A stretch of DNA of 64,000 bases. Source: CAWBOY01 sp963790585. Its GTDB lineage: Bacteria; Planctomycetota; Planctomycetia; Gemmatales; Gemmataceae. Below, one piece after another: positions 27,012 to 37,252 of the stretch. The stretch spans positions 434,001-498,000 of the forward strand of contig CAWBOY010000008.1 in assembly GCA_963790585.1 (NCBI GenBank), read 5' to 3'. The notes under the pieces were generated by a model that was not told the DNA's origin, made no database searches, and saw only the letters and a list, made by a program, of their open reading frames with translations. The position numbers and the translations under genes are program-made. How positions within the stretch are numbered: the stretch's first letter is position 1; every line of letters starts with the position of its first letter.

Positions 27012-28468
27012 CAATCCAAATCCGGTTCAATTAAGGTCGGAACGCGACTTTCATCTGCAATCGACATAGGCCTCATTAGAAGCCATGCGATCAGAGACAA
27101 AGTCACGGTCTGTTGAAAAATTGTGGTGACCGTGATGCTTGCGCATACATCTATCAGGATTGCGGAATTGAGAATGACTAAACTAAAAAGACCTCTCAGG
27201 GACATCAAAGGCACATCCAGTCCCCACCGCGTTGCCAATCCATAGACGGCGCCGAGTACAGTGCCTAAACCAAGTATACCAAAATAACCGAAATTTGCAT
27301 AAGCTTCCGGAACCAAGCCAATGGCGATACTCGTTGTTGCGGTTTGTTCGCGCGTCTGAATTCCAAAATGAGTCGTAATGATGTATTGCCCTTCCAGAGT
27401 AGCTTTTTTACTTGGCATAAGAATGCGTGGAATGAGCAAAGTCGGAATAATAACATACGTCTCGCCCATCAAAAATGGAACCTTTTGAGGTGCCTTATTC
27501 ATAACAAGCATTAGAATTTGCAGTTGTGCCCCGCGCTCAAGAAGACCTTCTTTGTCCTTTTTCTTGGCAACTTCTGGCGGAGTGATAAACTCCTCGAAGC
27601 CTAAAGAGGCCCACTTCATAAAGAAGGCTGGATAATCCCAGGGCTGAAGAGCTTCACGTCTCGCGCTGTTCCAATACTCATTACGCATGTCGGCTTTGCC
27701 TAAGTGTAATATAGCGAAGACAGGCGCAGCGACGAGTAAAATTAGAAGCGGAAATCGTTTGCTCGCTAAGAAGTATAGACTAACTGACACTAGTAGTGAG
27801 ATCATAGCCGTCACAAGATATAGCGCGGCTAAACTGTTCGTCAGAAATATAACCATTAAAGTCAGGAAATAGGATTTATTAGGCTTAGACAGCTCTTGCG
27901 TACCGAGCCGATGAGAAAGGACTGATACCGAGCAAATGGAGAGTGTGATCGAGATCGCACTGCCAATCGAACTCAGGCCCCCTGGGACGGCAAACCAATT
28001 TCCAATTAAGTTCATCTGATATAATACAGAAAGGCTAAAGAATAGAAGGAACCATTCGTCACCGTGATTCCCATGCGGTAAGCCAAGGTACTCGATGACT
28101 TTACGTCTCGGAAACGTCACGACCTGATACCATGCGATTGTTCCGATTACTAGAAAACCACTAAGCGCCAGACCTGCGGCCATCTGTTCTTGCATGTCAT
28201 ACTCCGCTACTTTAGCCGGTTGCTGGAACATCGGCAGCGCGGAAGACAAAAGAAACATCAATGCCATAATTGGAAAAATAGGAAGGCCCGGCACACGGCC
28301 AGTGACCCACAAATAGCATGGCAAAAAAATACAGGCCGTAAGTAACAACCCGACCCCAAAAATCGGTAAGGGAGTTGTCGTCAGGAAAGTCGACAAATAC
28401 GCTGCAAGCAGCAGAACAGCGCCCCAAAATACTGGCAATAACTGACGAATTGCATTCGTATCATTCAT
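27011..28468 (-). CDS. Wzy-like O-antigen/EPS polymerase (polytopic membrane protein)
   Basis: The protein has about 485 residues with roughly eleven to twelve hydrophobic segments and a large soluble loop near the C-terminal third (about residues 265-370). This layout is typical of O-antigen polymerases and oligosaccharide repeat-unit polymerases in the inner membrane. Sequence similarity to named families is weak, so the call rests on topology and on its place among glycosyltransferases. ATG 28468 (MNDTNAIRQLLPVFWG) follows gagggtttcacg; a longer frame to 28489 is less likely. It is A+T-rich compared with its neighbours. Confidence 0.65.
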   Translation of the reverse strand: MNDTNAIRQLLPVFWGAVLLLAAYLSTFLTTTPLPIFGVGLLLTACIFLPCYLWVTGRVPGLPIFPIMALMFLLSSALPMFQQPAKVAEYDMQEQMAAGLALSGFLVIGTIAWYQVVTFPRRKVIEYLGLPHGNHGDEWFLLFFSLSVLYQMNLIGNWFAVPGGLSSIGSAISITLSICSVSVLSHRLGTQELSKPNKSYFLTLMVIFLTNSLAALYLVTAMISLLVSVSLYFLASKRFPLLILLVAAPVFAILHLGKADMRNEYWNSARREALQPWDYPAFFMKWASLGFEEFITPPEVAKKKDKEGLLERGAQLQILMLVMNKAPQKVPFLMGETYVIIPTLLIPRILMPSKKATLEGQYIITTHFGIQTREQTATTSIAIGLVPEAYANFGYFGILGLGTVLGAVYGLATRWGLDVPLMSLRGLFSLVILNSAILIDVCASITVTTIFQQTVTLSLIAWLLMRPMSIADESRVPTLIEPDLD

Positions 28469-28489
28469 CGTGAAACCCTCCGCTTGCAA

Positions 28490-29794
28490 TCACGGCGTGA
28501 TAGCCTCGTCAAAGACAGCGCATTGCCGACGTGTCATCGAACGGGCCGAGTATCTCTCGAAAGCCGCGCAATCGACATTGCCAGTAGCGTCAATGGGCCT
28601 TTCGAGAAGCTCCCTCAGCTTAGGAATGATTCGCTTTGCGAGGTCAGCGTCTGATTCTTCTGAGCGAAAGCCAACTAGGCTACCTGCTTGACATTCTAGT
28701 ATAACAGAACCCGCCAAACTTGCTTCGTGAAGCACAGCGAGAATTGGCCTCCCGGCCAAAATACAAGGGTATACCTTTGACGCACTGTATCCCGGATCGT
28801 CAGACCCTACGATTAGGATAACACTGCAGGACTGAAGAAGAGCGAGCCCTTCTAGATAGGGAATACGTTGCGTCTGTTCGCTAACAAGGTCAGCAACGCC
28901 ACACTCTCGAGCCACGGGTTCGACCGTTCGCTCGGCAACTCCTTGGGGCGCGTAACTCGTGCCGACAAAGTGCAGGCGCAGACGATCCACTTCAGGACAA
29001 TTAGGACGTAATGATGCCAATGCCAAGAACAGACCGCGCAGTCCTTTGGCCATGTCAGCACCACCACGCCCAAGATAAACCCAGTGGCGTAGTCCATCGT
29101 GGGAATCGAAAATCGAGTGAGTAATACCGCGTCGTTTCACAATCTCCATATCGAGAGACGGAGCGCCAAACGGCAACACAATAAACCGATCTTCAGATAT
29201 ACCCGGATACCGCCGTCGCAGCATTTCCGGATACGCCGGCGAAACAGACACGATGCGCACGGCATGACGCATCACCGACGGTTCCCTTCGCCGCGCTTGC
29301 CATTGCGCGAACGCATATTTGAACCATCCACCGGGTGGCTTGGTCCCAGTTTTTTCGTAATAATCGCTAACCCACGGATCTTGCATGTCGATTACATAAG
29401 GGATCTTGAATTGCTTCTTCCACTTCGGACCTAAAGCCATCGCTGCAAAAATCGTCGTGGAGAAATAGATAAGATCAAACTTTTCGCTTTTTAATAGCCG
29501 CGTTCCTGCTCGCAGCAACGGCCCGAATGCGCGTATTCCGAGGCTGCCAAGTCCAAACAGGCGCGTCCATCGATAAGGCAGCGCTCCTACGCGCGTGACG
29601 GTTGTTGTATCCGGAATGGTAAGCAGGAGGTCTGGATCGCGCGCTGCCTCCACCTGATCCGGCACAACCGCCAGAACATGGGCCTCCCAGCCAAATTCAC
29701 GAAGGTAGGGCAGCGACATCCGTACCCGCTGATGGTCGGGCGCGTTGACCGGCGGAAAATGCGGGCTGACTATAAGAACGCGGCGAGGTGGCAT
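28490..29794 (-). CDS. Glycosyltransferase, GT4-like
   Basis: This 434-residue GT-B enzyme begins MPPRRVLIVSPHFPPVNAPD, the typical N-terminal Rossmann strand and loop of WcaI/GT4-like transferases. It has a donor-side domain with RHWVYLGRGGADMAKGLRGL and VILIVGSDDPGYSASKVYPC. The usual E-x7-E motif is degenerate (the Lys in SASKVYPCILAG fits the WbuB/WcaI branch). It probably adds a sugar to the same glycan as its neighbours. The gene is separated by about 20 bases from the polymerase gene. Confidence 0.82.
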   Translation of the reverse strand: MPPRRVLIVSPHFPPVNAPDHQRVRMSLPYLREFGWEAHVLAVVPDQVEAARDPDLLLTIPDTTTVTRVGALPYRWTRLFGLGSLGIRAFGPLLRAGTRLLKSEKFDLIYFSTTIFAAMALGPKWKKQFKIPYVIDMQDPWVSDYYEKTGTKPPGGWFKYAFAQWQARRREPSVMRHAVRIVSVSPAYPEMLRRRYPGISEDRFIVLPFGAPSLDMEIVKRRGITHSIFDSHDGLRHWVYLGRGGADMAKGLRGLFLALASLRPNCPEVDRLRLHFVGTSYAPQGVAERTVEPVARECGVADLVSEQTQRIPYLEGLALLQSCSVILIVGSDDPGYSASKVYPCILAGRPILAVLHEASLAGSVILECQAGSLVGFRSEESDADLAKRIIPKLRELLERPIDATGNVDCAAFERYSARSMTRRQCAVFDEAITP

Positions 29795-29866
29795 CAGGGA
29801 TTTGCAAATTTTATTGTCTGCGGAGCAGAAGTATCTGCCAACCGCCTAAGCTTCCCGAATTGACGA

Positions 29867-30910
29867 TCACGAATTATGGGTACGCCCCAACATCGTCTCA
29901 TAGAGCTGTTCGTATTGCTTAACGACCACGTCCATCGAAAAAAACCGTTCGACTCTTTGGCGACAAGTCGCACGATTGATCAATGTTATGTCAGCGACCG
30001 CGGATACCATTGCGGGAACAGTATTGCAAAGATAACCTTCTTGCCCAGATCGAACGATCTCAGGCAGCGCACCACGCGGACAGCTGATCACAGGCGTACC
30101 ACAAGCGAGAGCTTCAACGAATACAATGCCGAATGGCTCATCCCATTGCACGGGAACAAGCAAAGCCGCGGCGGCTCCGAGCAATTTATTTTTTTGACGA
30201 TCGTCTACCGGTCCGACATACTCGATTCCATCGCGACCGAAAAAAGGCTCGATTTGCTCACGCCAATAACGTCCGTTCTCACCTTCGTCGGCGTGATTGC
30301 CAGCGATCAATAACCGTTTACCTGCGGTTCGGGCAACTTCGATGGCTAAATGCGTTCCCTTGATCGCCTCAATGCGACTGAGGAACACCAACGGCGCATC
30401 AATCGGCACCGATGGCTGAAAGTCGTAGCAGTTAAGATTGACGAAATTAGGGATTGCATTCCAGGTTCCCCCGGCCTTGCGGCCAACCTGACAAATTGCC
30501 TCGCTGCACCCCGTAAATTGTAATCGACCGGCAGAAAACCAACGCGCCCAACCAGTGGTACGCCTACTCGGGTCGCGCTGGTAAGACATCAACTTCGGGA
30601 GCTCGTTGCGAAGTAATGAAAACAAATAAATTAGGCGGGAAAAACTATGGATCACGTCCGGCTGAAATGCGCTTACAGCCGTTCTAAGCACCCAACTGTT
30701 TCGAAGATTATTCCAAGCACCTCTAGAAACCCCCGCTGACCAAGGAAAAAGCTTTGCAGCCGGTGTCGTGGACTCGGCATGGGCGACCAAGCCGACATCA
30801 TGGCCCAACCGCCCGAGCCCTTGCGTTAGACCATCGACGATTCGCTCAATTCCGCCGTAGGTTTTCGGCGGCACGGGAAGTTCGGGGTCGGCCGTCAGTA
30901 GAATCCTCAC
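29867..30910 (-). CDS. Glycosyltransferase family 4
   Basis: This 347-residue GT4 enzyme opens with MRILLTADPELPVPPKTYGG and IERIVDGLTQGLGRLGH, the Gly-rich acceptor-domain loop. Its donor domain carries LVFLSRIEAIKGTHLAIEVA and PVQWDEPFGIVFVEALACGT with E-x7-E. The start codon is GTG at 30910, and it overlaps the stop of the upstream gene as GTGA, so translation is coupled. Its layout matches transferases annotated as tviE/epsE-like; substrate unknown. Confidence 0.87.
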   Translation of the reverse strand: MRILLTADPELPVPPKTYGGIERIVDGLTQGLGRLGHDVGLVAHAESTTPAAKLFPWSAGVSRGAWNNLRNSWVLRTAVSAFQPDVIHSFSRLIYLFSLLRNELPKLMSYQRDPSRRTTGWARWFSAGRLQFTGCSEAICQVGRKAGGTWNAIPNFVNLNCYDFQPSVPIDAPLVFLSRIEAIKGTHLAIEVARTAGKRLLIAGNHADEGENGRYWREQIEPFFGRDGIEYVGPVDDRQKNKLLGAAAALLVPVQWDEPFGIVFVEALACGTPVISCPRGALPEIVRSGQEGYLCNTVPAMVSAVADITLINRATCRQRVERFFSMDVVVKQYEQLYETMLGRTHNS

Positions 30911-32154
30911 GTGGATTCCTCCCCCAACGCCCGCCGCACGGAGCGTAGAAACACCTCTTTTTCAAGATCCCAATTATATTTTGTTTGGCCTAGCTTCCAG
31001 GCGTGAGCGCGGGCCAACTGTTGGCGATTCTCATTTGAAAAATACGAGTCGAGCGACGCCGCGAGCGACCCTGTATCCTCGAGGTCCGCGAGAATTGCCG
31101 CGGGCCCAAGATCTTGCGAAATACTCTCTTGAGCCGGCGTTCGACTAAGAAGGACCGGAACGCCGGCAAGCAAATAGGTAAAGATTTTGTTCGTCAAAGC
31201 GGTCGAGCGATTCGGCGGCTCGCACAACTCGACCGCCAACCCCAGATCATGCGGGGCTGCGAGCTTGGCCATTTGCTCCGGTGGTGCTTGTTCGGAAAAT
31301 TCGATTTTTCCCGACAGGCCTAATTCCTCAATCTGCCGCCTTAGCGTTTCGCCATATCCAGCTGCCAACAAGCCACGAAGGCTGAGCCGAACCGGCACCT
31401 TCATCTTACTCATGGCGGTGATTACAGGTTCTAAACCACGGCCTGGGCCAATGGTTTGACTGAACCAATAAAGACTTGGTAGGCCCGCTCCATTCAAGAA
31501 CGACGTTGCTTGTGGATTGGCAGGAGCGTCGCTCAACGGAAAAACATTTAGGACAATTTCCGATTCGACGCCGTAACGGCGCCGCATGGCCGCACCCGTT
31601 CCCGGCGAAGATGCTGTGAGGTGCCGACAGCGCGGCAAATACGTCCTTTCGATCCATTCGCGGCCGCCACGTTGGCGCTGGTAAATTCTTTCATCCGGCA
31701 ATTCGTCGACATGGCTGTCTTCCGCATCGAAGCCCAAAGCCGCATTATGTCGTCGCGCCGCATAAGCCGCCGCTGCCAGTCCTGGAAGATAATGTCCAAT
31801 ATACAAGTCCGCCGGTTCCTGAGCCGTCGCAGACTCGAGTTGATCTATGAGATCACTTTCCGCCCAAAGCGCCACCTTTACCGATGGTGCCAACTTGCGC
31901 TCCAAGAGCCAACGGCATATATGACGACGCAGCGACCGCCAACGTCGAGCCAGGAAACCGCCTCTGTTTACCTTAGTCACTCGCCATGACGCGCTCGCCG
32001 TGACAGAATCATCCAAAACCCGAATCGCTTTCAAAGTGTCGCCAGCCACGACCTGCACGCAATAGCCCGCATTCTCGAGCGCTTCCGCTTCTTTGACCAA
32101 ACGCGGATTCGATGCCAAATGTCCGGGGCTGACAAGGCAGATACGGAAAGGCAT
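30907..32154 (-). CDS. Glycosyltransferase, GT4-like
   Basis: This 415-residue putative transferase starts MPFRICLVSPGHLASNPRLV and continues KEAEALENAGYCVQVVAG. The C-terminal domain has YWFSQTIGPGRGLEPVITAM and ALTNKIFTYLLAGVPVLLS. The donor-binding E-x7-E motif is not obvious, so it could be a distant GT4 member that recognises an unusual donor. It ends with the GTGA overlap to the next gene, and a gap of about 100 bases separates it from the acyltransferase gene. Confidence 0.75.
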   Translation of the reverse strand: MPFRICLVSPGHLASNPRLVKEAEALENAGYCVQVVAGDTLKAIRVLDDSVTASASWRVTKVNRGGFLARRWRSLRRHICRWLLERKLAPSVKVALWAESDLIDQLESATAQEPADLYIGHYLPGLAAAAYAARRHNAALGFDAEDSHVDELPDERIYQRQRGGREWIERTYLPRCRHLTASSPGTGAAMRRRYGVESEIVLNVFPLSDAPANPQATSFLNGAGLPSLYWFSQTIGPGRGLEPVITAMSKMKVPVRLSLRGLLAAGYGETLRRQIEELGLSGKIEFSEQAPPEQMAKLAAPHDLGLAVELCEPPNRSTALTNKIFTYLLAGVPVLLSRTPAQESISQDLGPAAILADLEDTGSLAASLDSYFSNENRQQLARAHAWKLGQTKYNWDLEKEVFLRSVRRALGEEST

Positions 32155-32258
32155 GTTATTACCGAAGTAGTCCCGCTATTCGCTAGGCCTGACGCGGGTC
32201 TTCCATAATACGCAAGGACGACCCTCCAAAGGGACGCGATTCAAACCTCGTCCGCATC

Positions 32259-33404
32259 TTATATTTTTGCAGTGACAGTGTCTTTTTTCTCCCCAAGCTT
32301 TACTTCGACTTTTGTCAAACGATGGCCGAGATGAATTAATGGTCTCTCAATTAGGTAGTAGCTCGCAAAGGCGCACACAAACAATGCTGGCAAATTATAG
32401 GGCCACTCCTGCAAGAGGCCGAGGGTATTGGATTTCATTCTTACATCCGCGACAAAAAAAAGCTGCTGCCAAAGATAAAGGCTGTAGCTCAATCGCCCAA
32501 TGAACCGCAGTGGTGCCAACTCCAACAGCCGGCCCGGCAAGTCCTTTGGGCAGAGCGACGTCGCGGCGATAACAATGGGAATTGCGATTGTCGGTAGAAT
32601 ATTCTGAAAGACTCCTATAATCCACTCCGGCTTCACTCTCGAGGAAATCGAACCGTAAAGCAAGCCGGGCCACAACAACTCAAAAATTACGAAGGCGCCA
32701 GCACCGAGGTACAGAGATCTAGCTATCCAGCCTTGACTTGGGGGGCGATAACGCCAGTTCATGGCTGCGGTCCAACACCCCCAAAATAGAGAATCCAACC
32801 GTGTGTCAGAGCGAAAATTAGGGTGTAATCCTACAGGCAGAATAAACGCCGACCATTGCTGCCGACCATCAAGCAATCTCCAAAATACGACGCCGATAGC
32901 TGCAGCAGCAAAAACCAATGGCGAGAAGCGTGGCCTGCAGACCAAAAGCAAAGCTGGCATGATAAAATAGAAATGCTCTTCCACCGCCAAAGACCAATAG
33001 TGGCCTGTATACCATCCTAAAGGGAAATCATAATAAGAATAATTGCGGCACATAAGAACACACGACAAAATTTCGCTCGTCGAAACCTTGATGAATGCAA
33101 ACAAACCAAGGCAGCCAATCACTACGAGATAACACCAGCTTGCTGGCAGAATCCGAAAGATTCGACGAATATAAAATCGCCCCAAACTAATATGTCCGGT
33201 ACGATCGTATTCCTTAAGCAGGCGTGTACAAATAAGAAAACCACTGAGGCCAAAGAAGATATTGACTCCAAATGCTCCAAGGCCTTTCCAGATGGGCTGG
33301 TCAGCCATCAATTCATGACTTGTAATGACCAAGGAAATGGCTATGGCTCTCCATCCGTCTAATGTCGGGATGTAGTCGGCAGAATGTTTCTGCGAATTTG
33401 CCAT
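32259..33404 (-). CDS. Acyltransferase-3 family membrane protein (OafA-like)
   Basis: This inner-membrane acyltransferase would decorate glycan repeat units with an acyl group. The N-terminal YIPTLDGWRAIAISLVITSH contains the conserved Arg and His, and RFYIRRIFRILPASW and WSLAVEEHFYFIMP are further family blocks. About ten transmembrane helices follow. The frame opens upstream with a TTG at 33440, but the ATG at 33404 (MANSQKHSADYIP) gives the normal family N-terminus. It is the last gene before the IS4 insertion, which separates it from the rest of the operon to its right. Confidence 0.88.
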   Translation of the reverse strand: MANSQKHSADYIPTLDGWRAIAISLVITSHELMADQPIWKGLGAFGVNIFFGLSGFLICTRLLKEYDRTGHISLGRFYIRRIFRILPASWCYLVVIGCLGLFAFIKVSTSEILSCVLMCRNYSYYDFPLGWYTGHYWSLAVEEHFYFIMPALLLVCRPRFSPLVFAAAAIGVVFWRLLDGRQQWSAFILPVGLHPNFRSDTRLDSLFWGCWTAAMNWRYRPPSQGWIARSLYLGAGAFVIFELLWPGLLYGSISSRVKPEWIIGVFQNILPTIAIPIVIAATSLCPKDLPGRLLELAPLRFIGRLSYSLYLWQQLFFVADVRMKSNTLGLLQEWPYNLPALFVCAFASYYLIERPLIHLGHRLTKVEVKLGEKKDTVTAKI

Positions 33405-33504
33405 TATAAGTCTCGAAAAAACACAGAACCGTTCAAACAAGGGAATATTACACTACGGAATTTGTCGATACTGGCAAACGGGCATAGTATCATAGGCCCG
33501 CCTT

Positions 33505-34834
33505 CACTACTGTCCCATTGAGCGTTTGAGAAATCGGTGTAACGTCATATTTGGATGCTGGTTATGACGATTCTCAGGCTGTATCGATTTCAACTCAGTA
33601 GGTCGCATTCTGGTAGTCTTTCCCACGGAAATCCATGGAAGAAACTTCACGATGCATACCGGGACGTTTCTGTTCGCCCAACTCACGGCCTTCTTACCCA
33701 AACGCGACTTCGACCGTTGCGTTCGCAAATACCGTGACAATTATCGCATTCGCAAGTTCTCTTGCTTCGATCAATTCCTCTGCATGACTTTCGCTCAGCT
33801 GACATTGCCAACCAGCTGGCGCGACATCGAAATTTGTTTGAATTCTCCAAAAGCCAAGCTGTATCATGTCGGCATTCGCAGCAACGTGGCACGCAACACC
33901 TTGGCCAACGCCAATCAAAATCGCGATTGACGAATCTACAGCGATTTCGCCGCCGTTCTCATCGCTCACGCACGCAACCTCTATGCGGGAGACTCCTTGG
34001 ACGTGGCGTTGGACCAAACCGTCTACGACTTCGATTCCACGACGATCGGTCTGTGCCTGACGCTCTTCCCGTGGGCTCGATTTCGCCAACGGAAGGGAGC
34101 CGTCAAGCTGCACACCCTGATCGATCTGCGTGGCAACATCCCCCGCTTTGTCCACGTTTCCAGTGGAAAAATGCACGATGTGAAAGCTCTAGGCCTTCTC
34201 GCTTTGGAAGCTGGCGCCTTATATGTCATAGATCGAGGCTACGTCGATTTTGCGCGACTGTACGTTTTCCAAACGAACATGGCTTTCTTTGTCACATGCG
34301 CCAAAAAGAACCTACAATACCGTTGCCGTTCGCAACGGTCGGTCGACAAAACCACGGGGCTTTGTTGCGATCAAACCATCAGACTGACGGGCATCTAGAC
34401 GGTCAACGAATATCCCAAACCCCTGCGACGAATCAAGTATCTCGATTCGGATACGGGCAAGCGTTTGGTTTTCCTGACCAATAATTTCGTGTTGCATCCT
34501 CTGACAATCGCCAAGCTATACAAATGCCGCTGGCAGGTGGAGCTTTTCTTCAAGTGGATCCAGCAGCATCTACGAATCAAAGCCTTTTGTGGTACGTCCG
34601 ACAATGCCGTGGAGACGCAAATCTGGATTGCCATTAGCGCCTACGTCTTGGTCGCGATTGTCAAAAAGGAACTCAAGGTCGATCTGGGCCTGAACGGAAT
34701 TTTGCAAATTTTGAGTCTCGGACTGTTCGAGAAAACGCCGCTTTTGGAGGCTATCAAGGGCGAAAACGTTCCGAATGAGGATGAGGCTCGTCATAAACAG
34801 TTGTCGCTGTTCGACTTACGGTGGGACAGTCGTG
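33505..34834 (+). mobile_element. IS4-family insertion sequence with a dead transposase
   Basis: The inverted ends are cactactgtccca at 33505 and, read inward from 34834, cacgactgtccca. One transposase gene lies between them on the plus strand, against the direction of the operon. No matching target duplication was recognised, so the insertion is probably old. Its right end lies only 17 bases beyond the stop codon of the glycosyltransferase at 34852. Confidence 0.8.
33652..34834 (+). pseudogene. IS4-type transposase with DUF4372-like N-terminus, two nonsense codons
   Basis: The single frame (ATG 33652) reads MHTGTFLFAQLTAFLPKRDF and KFSCFDQFLCMTFAQLTLP, the DUF4372-like start of one IS4 group. 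The DDE residues are present: FDSTTIGLC, IDRGYVDFARL, and WQVELFFKWIQQHLR. Two stops interrupt the frame without shifting it: TGA at 33928, where TGG (Trp) is expected after NANQNRD, and TAG at 34396 after IRLTGI, where a Tyr codon is likely. These are base substitutions, unlike the indels seen elsewhere, so this is real decay and the element cannot make its own transposase. Confidence 0.82.
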
Positions 34835-34851
34835 GCCGGCCCTGGTCTATT

Positions 34852-35853
34852 TTATCCAATTATGGCTTTGGTTTCCAACGTCTTGAGCAGCCGCTTCCAC
34901 TCGCATCCTTTGAAATCCGGATTTCCATTCCAGGCATAGTGCAACAACGTCGGTGCGACCGCCTCGATTCGAGCGGCGGCGACCAATTGTCGATTATAAA
35001 CCAAACGGTAATCAGTCTTGGGCAGCCGCACAGCTTGCTTATTTCCAAGAAGGAGAGCGAACAGTGTCTGCTCAGCAAAGTAGAATCTCTTGCTGGGACA
35101 CTCCAGCATTAAACGGCAATAATACTCACCTTTGTCGTAATCAAGGGCGCCATGAGGCACGCCTATCGCACCAGAATTGAAACAATCCACGATCGACACA
35201 CCAAAAAAAGCTAACTGATCTTTGGGATTATCGTAGAAGTAATTGCTATAGGGGTCACTCATGAAAAAGGCCCGATTTGCGTCGATCAAATCCCACATCA
35301 AGTGGGGATCGTTCCAGAAAAGCATGTCGCTGTCGAGGAAGATCACGGATGAAGGCCGCCCGGCGCAGACGTCGAGAAATTTGCGCATGAGGACCAGGCG
35401 CTCGCGGGCCTGGTATAGGCTAGGATAGCGGCCGCGCGGTAGATGATTGGCGAGACGCTCTTGGACTGTCTCCTCGTCGACGACTTTTGATCCTGGCAAG
35501 TTTCGAATCAGCAGTTCTTTCTGCCATTGTTGTAATGTGCCGTCGGTGTAAAAGCAAAATGTTGGGTAGCGTTTACTATGAATGGCAAAGCTATAAGCAC
35601 AGAAAAGACTCTGATACCAAAATCCATTACCAGTCAAGAATGCGACCTCTTGTGCATCTTGCACCGGTACATGTGATAAGATTAACGTTTCGGCTCGTTT
35701 CGCCATCTCGCGCTCGCCGCGCTTAGCGGCCAGAGTTCGGAACACGCCTTGCTCGCGTAGATACCAGATTGGCTGGAGGGGGCGATGAATCATCTCGTAT
35801 ACCAATTTGCCAGCGCCCAAAGATTTCAGCCAGGCGCGAATCTTGGTCATCAT
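34852..35853 (-). CDS. DxD-type glycosyltransferase (GT8/GT32-like fold)
   Basis: This 333-residue enzyme has a GT-A-type core: VAFLTGNGFWYQSLFCAYSF, CFYTDGTLQQWQK and the metal-binding SVIFLDSDMLFWNDP (D-S-D). It would use a nucleotide sugar with a divalent metal. The N-terminus (KLVYEMIHRPLQPIWYLREQ) is shared with the damaged paralogue at 41209-42215, so the two come from a duplication. It starts ATG 35853 with agagga upstream. It is read toward the IS4 element, which may cut it off from downstream genes. Confidence 0.8.
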   Translation of the reverse strand: MMTKIRAWLKSLGAGKLVYEMIHRPLQPIWYLREQGVFRTLAAKRGEREMAKRAETLILSHVPVQDAQEVAFLTGNGFWYQSLFCAYSFAIHSKRYPTFCFYTDGTLQQWQKELLIRNLPGSKVVDEETVQERLANHLPRGRYPSLYQARERLVLMRKFLDVCAGRPSSVIFLDSDMLFWNDPHLMWDLIDANRAFFMSDPYSNYFYDNPKDQLAFFGVSIVDCFNSGAIGVPHGALDYDKGEYYCRLMLECPSKRFYFAEQTLFALLLGNKQAVRLPKTDYRLVYNRQLVAAARIEAVAPTLLHYAWNGNPDFKGCEWKRLLKTLETKAIIG

Positions 35854-35890
35854 CCGTATTGTCCTCTGAGCGCGGGACTTAGGAGCGCGC

Positions 35891-37252
35891 TCAAGTCGGC
35901 CTGTAGATAGTGTTCCAGGACGACTTCGCGCAAGCGCGCCGATAATCTGCCCATTGCCAACTGACGGCGGTCTTCAACGCCTCTACTCGCATCTCTCGAA
36001 GATCAGATCTATGATCCAGGCACCATTGCAGCGCCTCCGCCAGCCGTTGCGGATCACGCGGCGGAACGAGCAAGCCGTTGATACCCTGTTGAACCAAGTC
36101 CGCAGCGCCCGCAGCCGGCGTTGTTATGACGGGCAAGCCATGCGAAAAAGCTTCGGTGGCAACCATGCCGAACCCATCGCAAAGGGTCGGAAACACGAAA
36201 ACATCCGCGGCACGGTAGGCTGCATCTAACTCTTCGCGCGGCACGCTGCCGCGAAGGCGGAACTCGCTCGGAATCCGTGAGGTTAGACTTTCCGGTAGAG
36301 AATTCGCGCCATAAAGGGTGATCTCAATATGGCGATTTGCATCAGCAAGAAGTTTCCAGGCATCGATGAGGTAATGAAAGCCTTTTCGGACAGACAACGT
36401 ACCGGCCCATAGCACTCGTAATGGGCCCTGACCGTGTGAGCCACCTTGCACGCCTAGTGGATCCGGCGGTGGCGCACCGTAAGGAACCACAAATACTTTG
36501 CTTAATCCTTTGTTTGGATTGGACGAATCTTCATAGCCAGCGAAACTATTACGCGTAAAATTGGAATTCGCAATTACAATGTCGGCGGCCAACCATTCGC
36601 GACGTCGCCGTTCGGTGCGACGCTGATGGATTTCGGGCCGGCGAACGTGTTGCTCATACGAGCCGGATAGCTCTGGCAATTGGTCGGCCTCACGGCAGAG
36701 AATTCGATGCGTAAATTCGTGTTCTGGCGCCGGGACGTCATAGATTCGAAAAAGGCCTCGGTCGCGCCCCGCCTCAAGAGAATATTGGCAGGCATGTTCG
36801 TAGCCATAAACCGCAGTTGCATGGCGCAATCCGTTTGTCGCCACCCAACGATCAAAACCCTTCTCGGCCCATTCCCAGGTTCGATCAACCCAAACCCGAG
36901 AACGATCAAGCCGGCCGACTGCCAATCGAGCCGCCTCGCGCCAGGGATAAGAAACCACACGATCCGGATCAATCCCCACGACGGCACGGCGACGCACCTG
37001 CCGAGCCAGGTCAAAGCCGATCGCACCGGCCAGATTACACAGACTTCGTTGCAGAAAACTATTAGGGCGATCCACAAGCGTCGTGATGAAGCGGCGCAAC
37101 AGCCCAGCTTCCGCGAACGCCCGCGCCGCCTGCACGGCGTAAGGGCCGCCGGCGGGATGAAGCATAGTTACGCTAAGAGGACTTGGCATCGAACGCTTGG
37201 TGTTGGATGAATTGGAGCTGATAGGGCAACGCTTCTCATTTTCGCCACTCAT
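35891..37252 (-). CDS. Glycosyltransferase family 4
   Basis: This GT4 enzyme has about 453 residues. The acceptor domain begins SVTMLHPAGGPYAVQAARAF; the donor domain has LRVLWAGTLSVRKGFHYLID and FVFPTLCDGFGMVATEAFSH, where Asp replaces the first Glu of the E-x7-E motif. The start at 37252 forms an ATGA overlap with the stop of the GT2 gene; the internal ATG at 37189 (MPSPLSVTMLHP) is an alternative that would begin right at the fold. The protein contains an unusually Arg-rich middle (HQRRTERRRREW). Confidence 0.85.
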   Translation of the reverse strand: MSGENEKRCPISSNSSNTKRSMPSPLSVTMLHPAGGPYAVQAARAFAEAGLLRRFITTLVDRPNSFLQRSLCNLAGAIGFDLARQVRRRAVVGIDPDRVVSYPWREAARLAVGRLDRSRVWVDRTWEWAEKGFDRWVATNGLRHATAVYGYEHACQYSLEAGRDRGLFRIYDVPAPEHEFTHRILCREADQLPELSGSYEQHVRRPEIHQRRTERRRREWLAADIVIANSNFTRNSFAGYEDSSNPNKGLSKVFVVPYGAPPPDPLGVQGGSHGQGPLRVLWAGTLSVRKGFHYLIDAWKLLADANRHIEITLYGANSLPESLTSRIPSEFRLRGSVPREELDAAYRAADVFVFPTLCDGFGMVATEAFSHGLPVITTPAAGAADLVQQGINGLLVPPRDPQRLAEALQWCLDHRSDLREMRVEALKTAVSWQWADYRRACAKSSWNTIYRPT

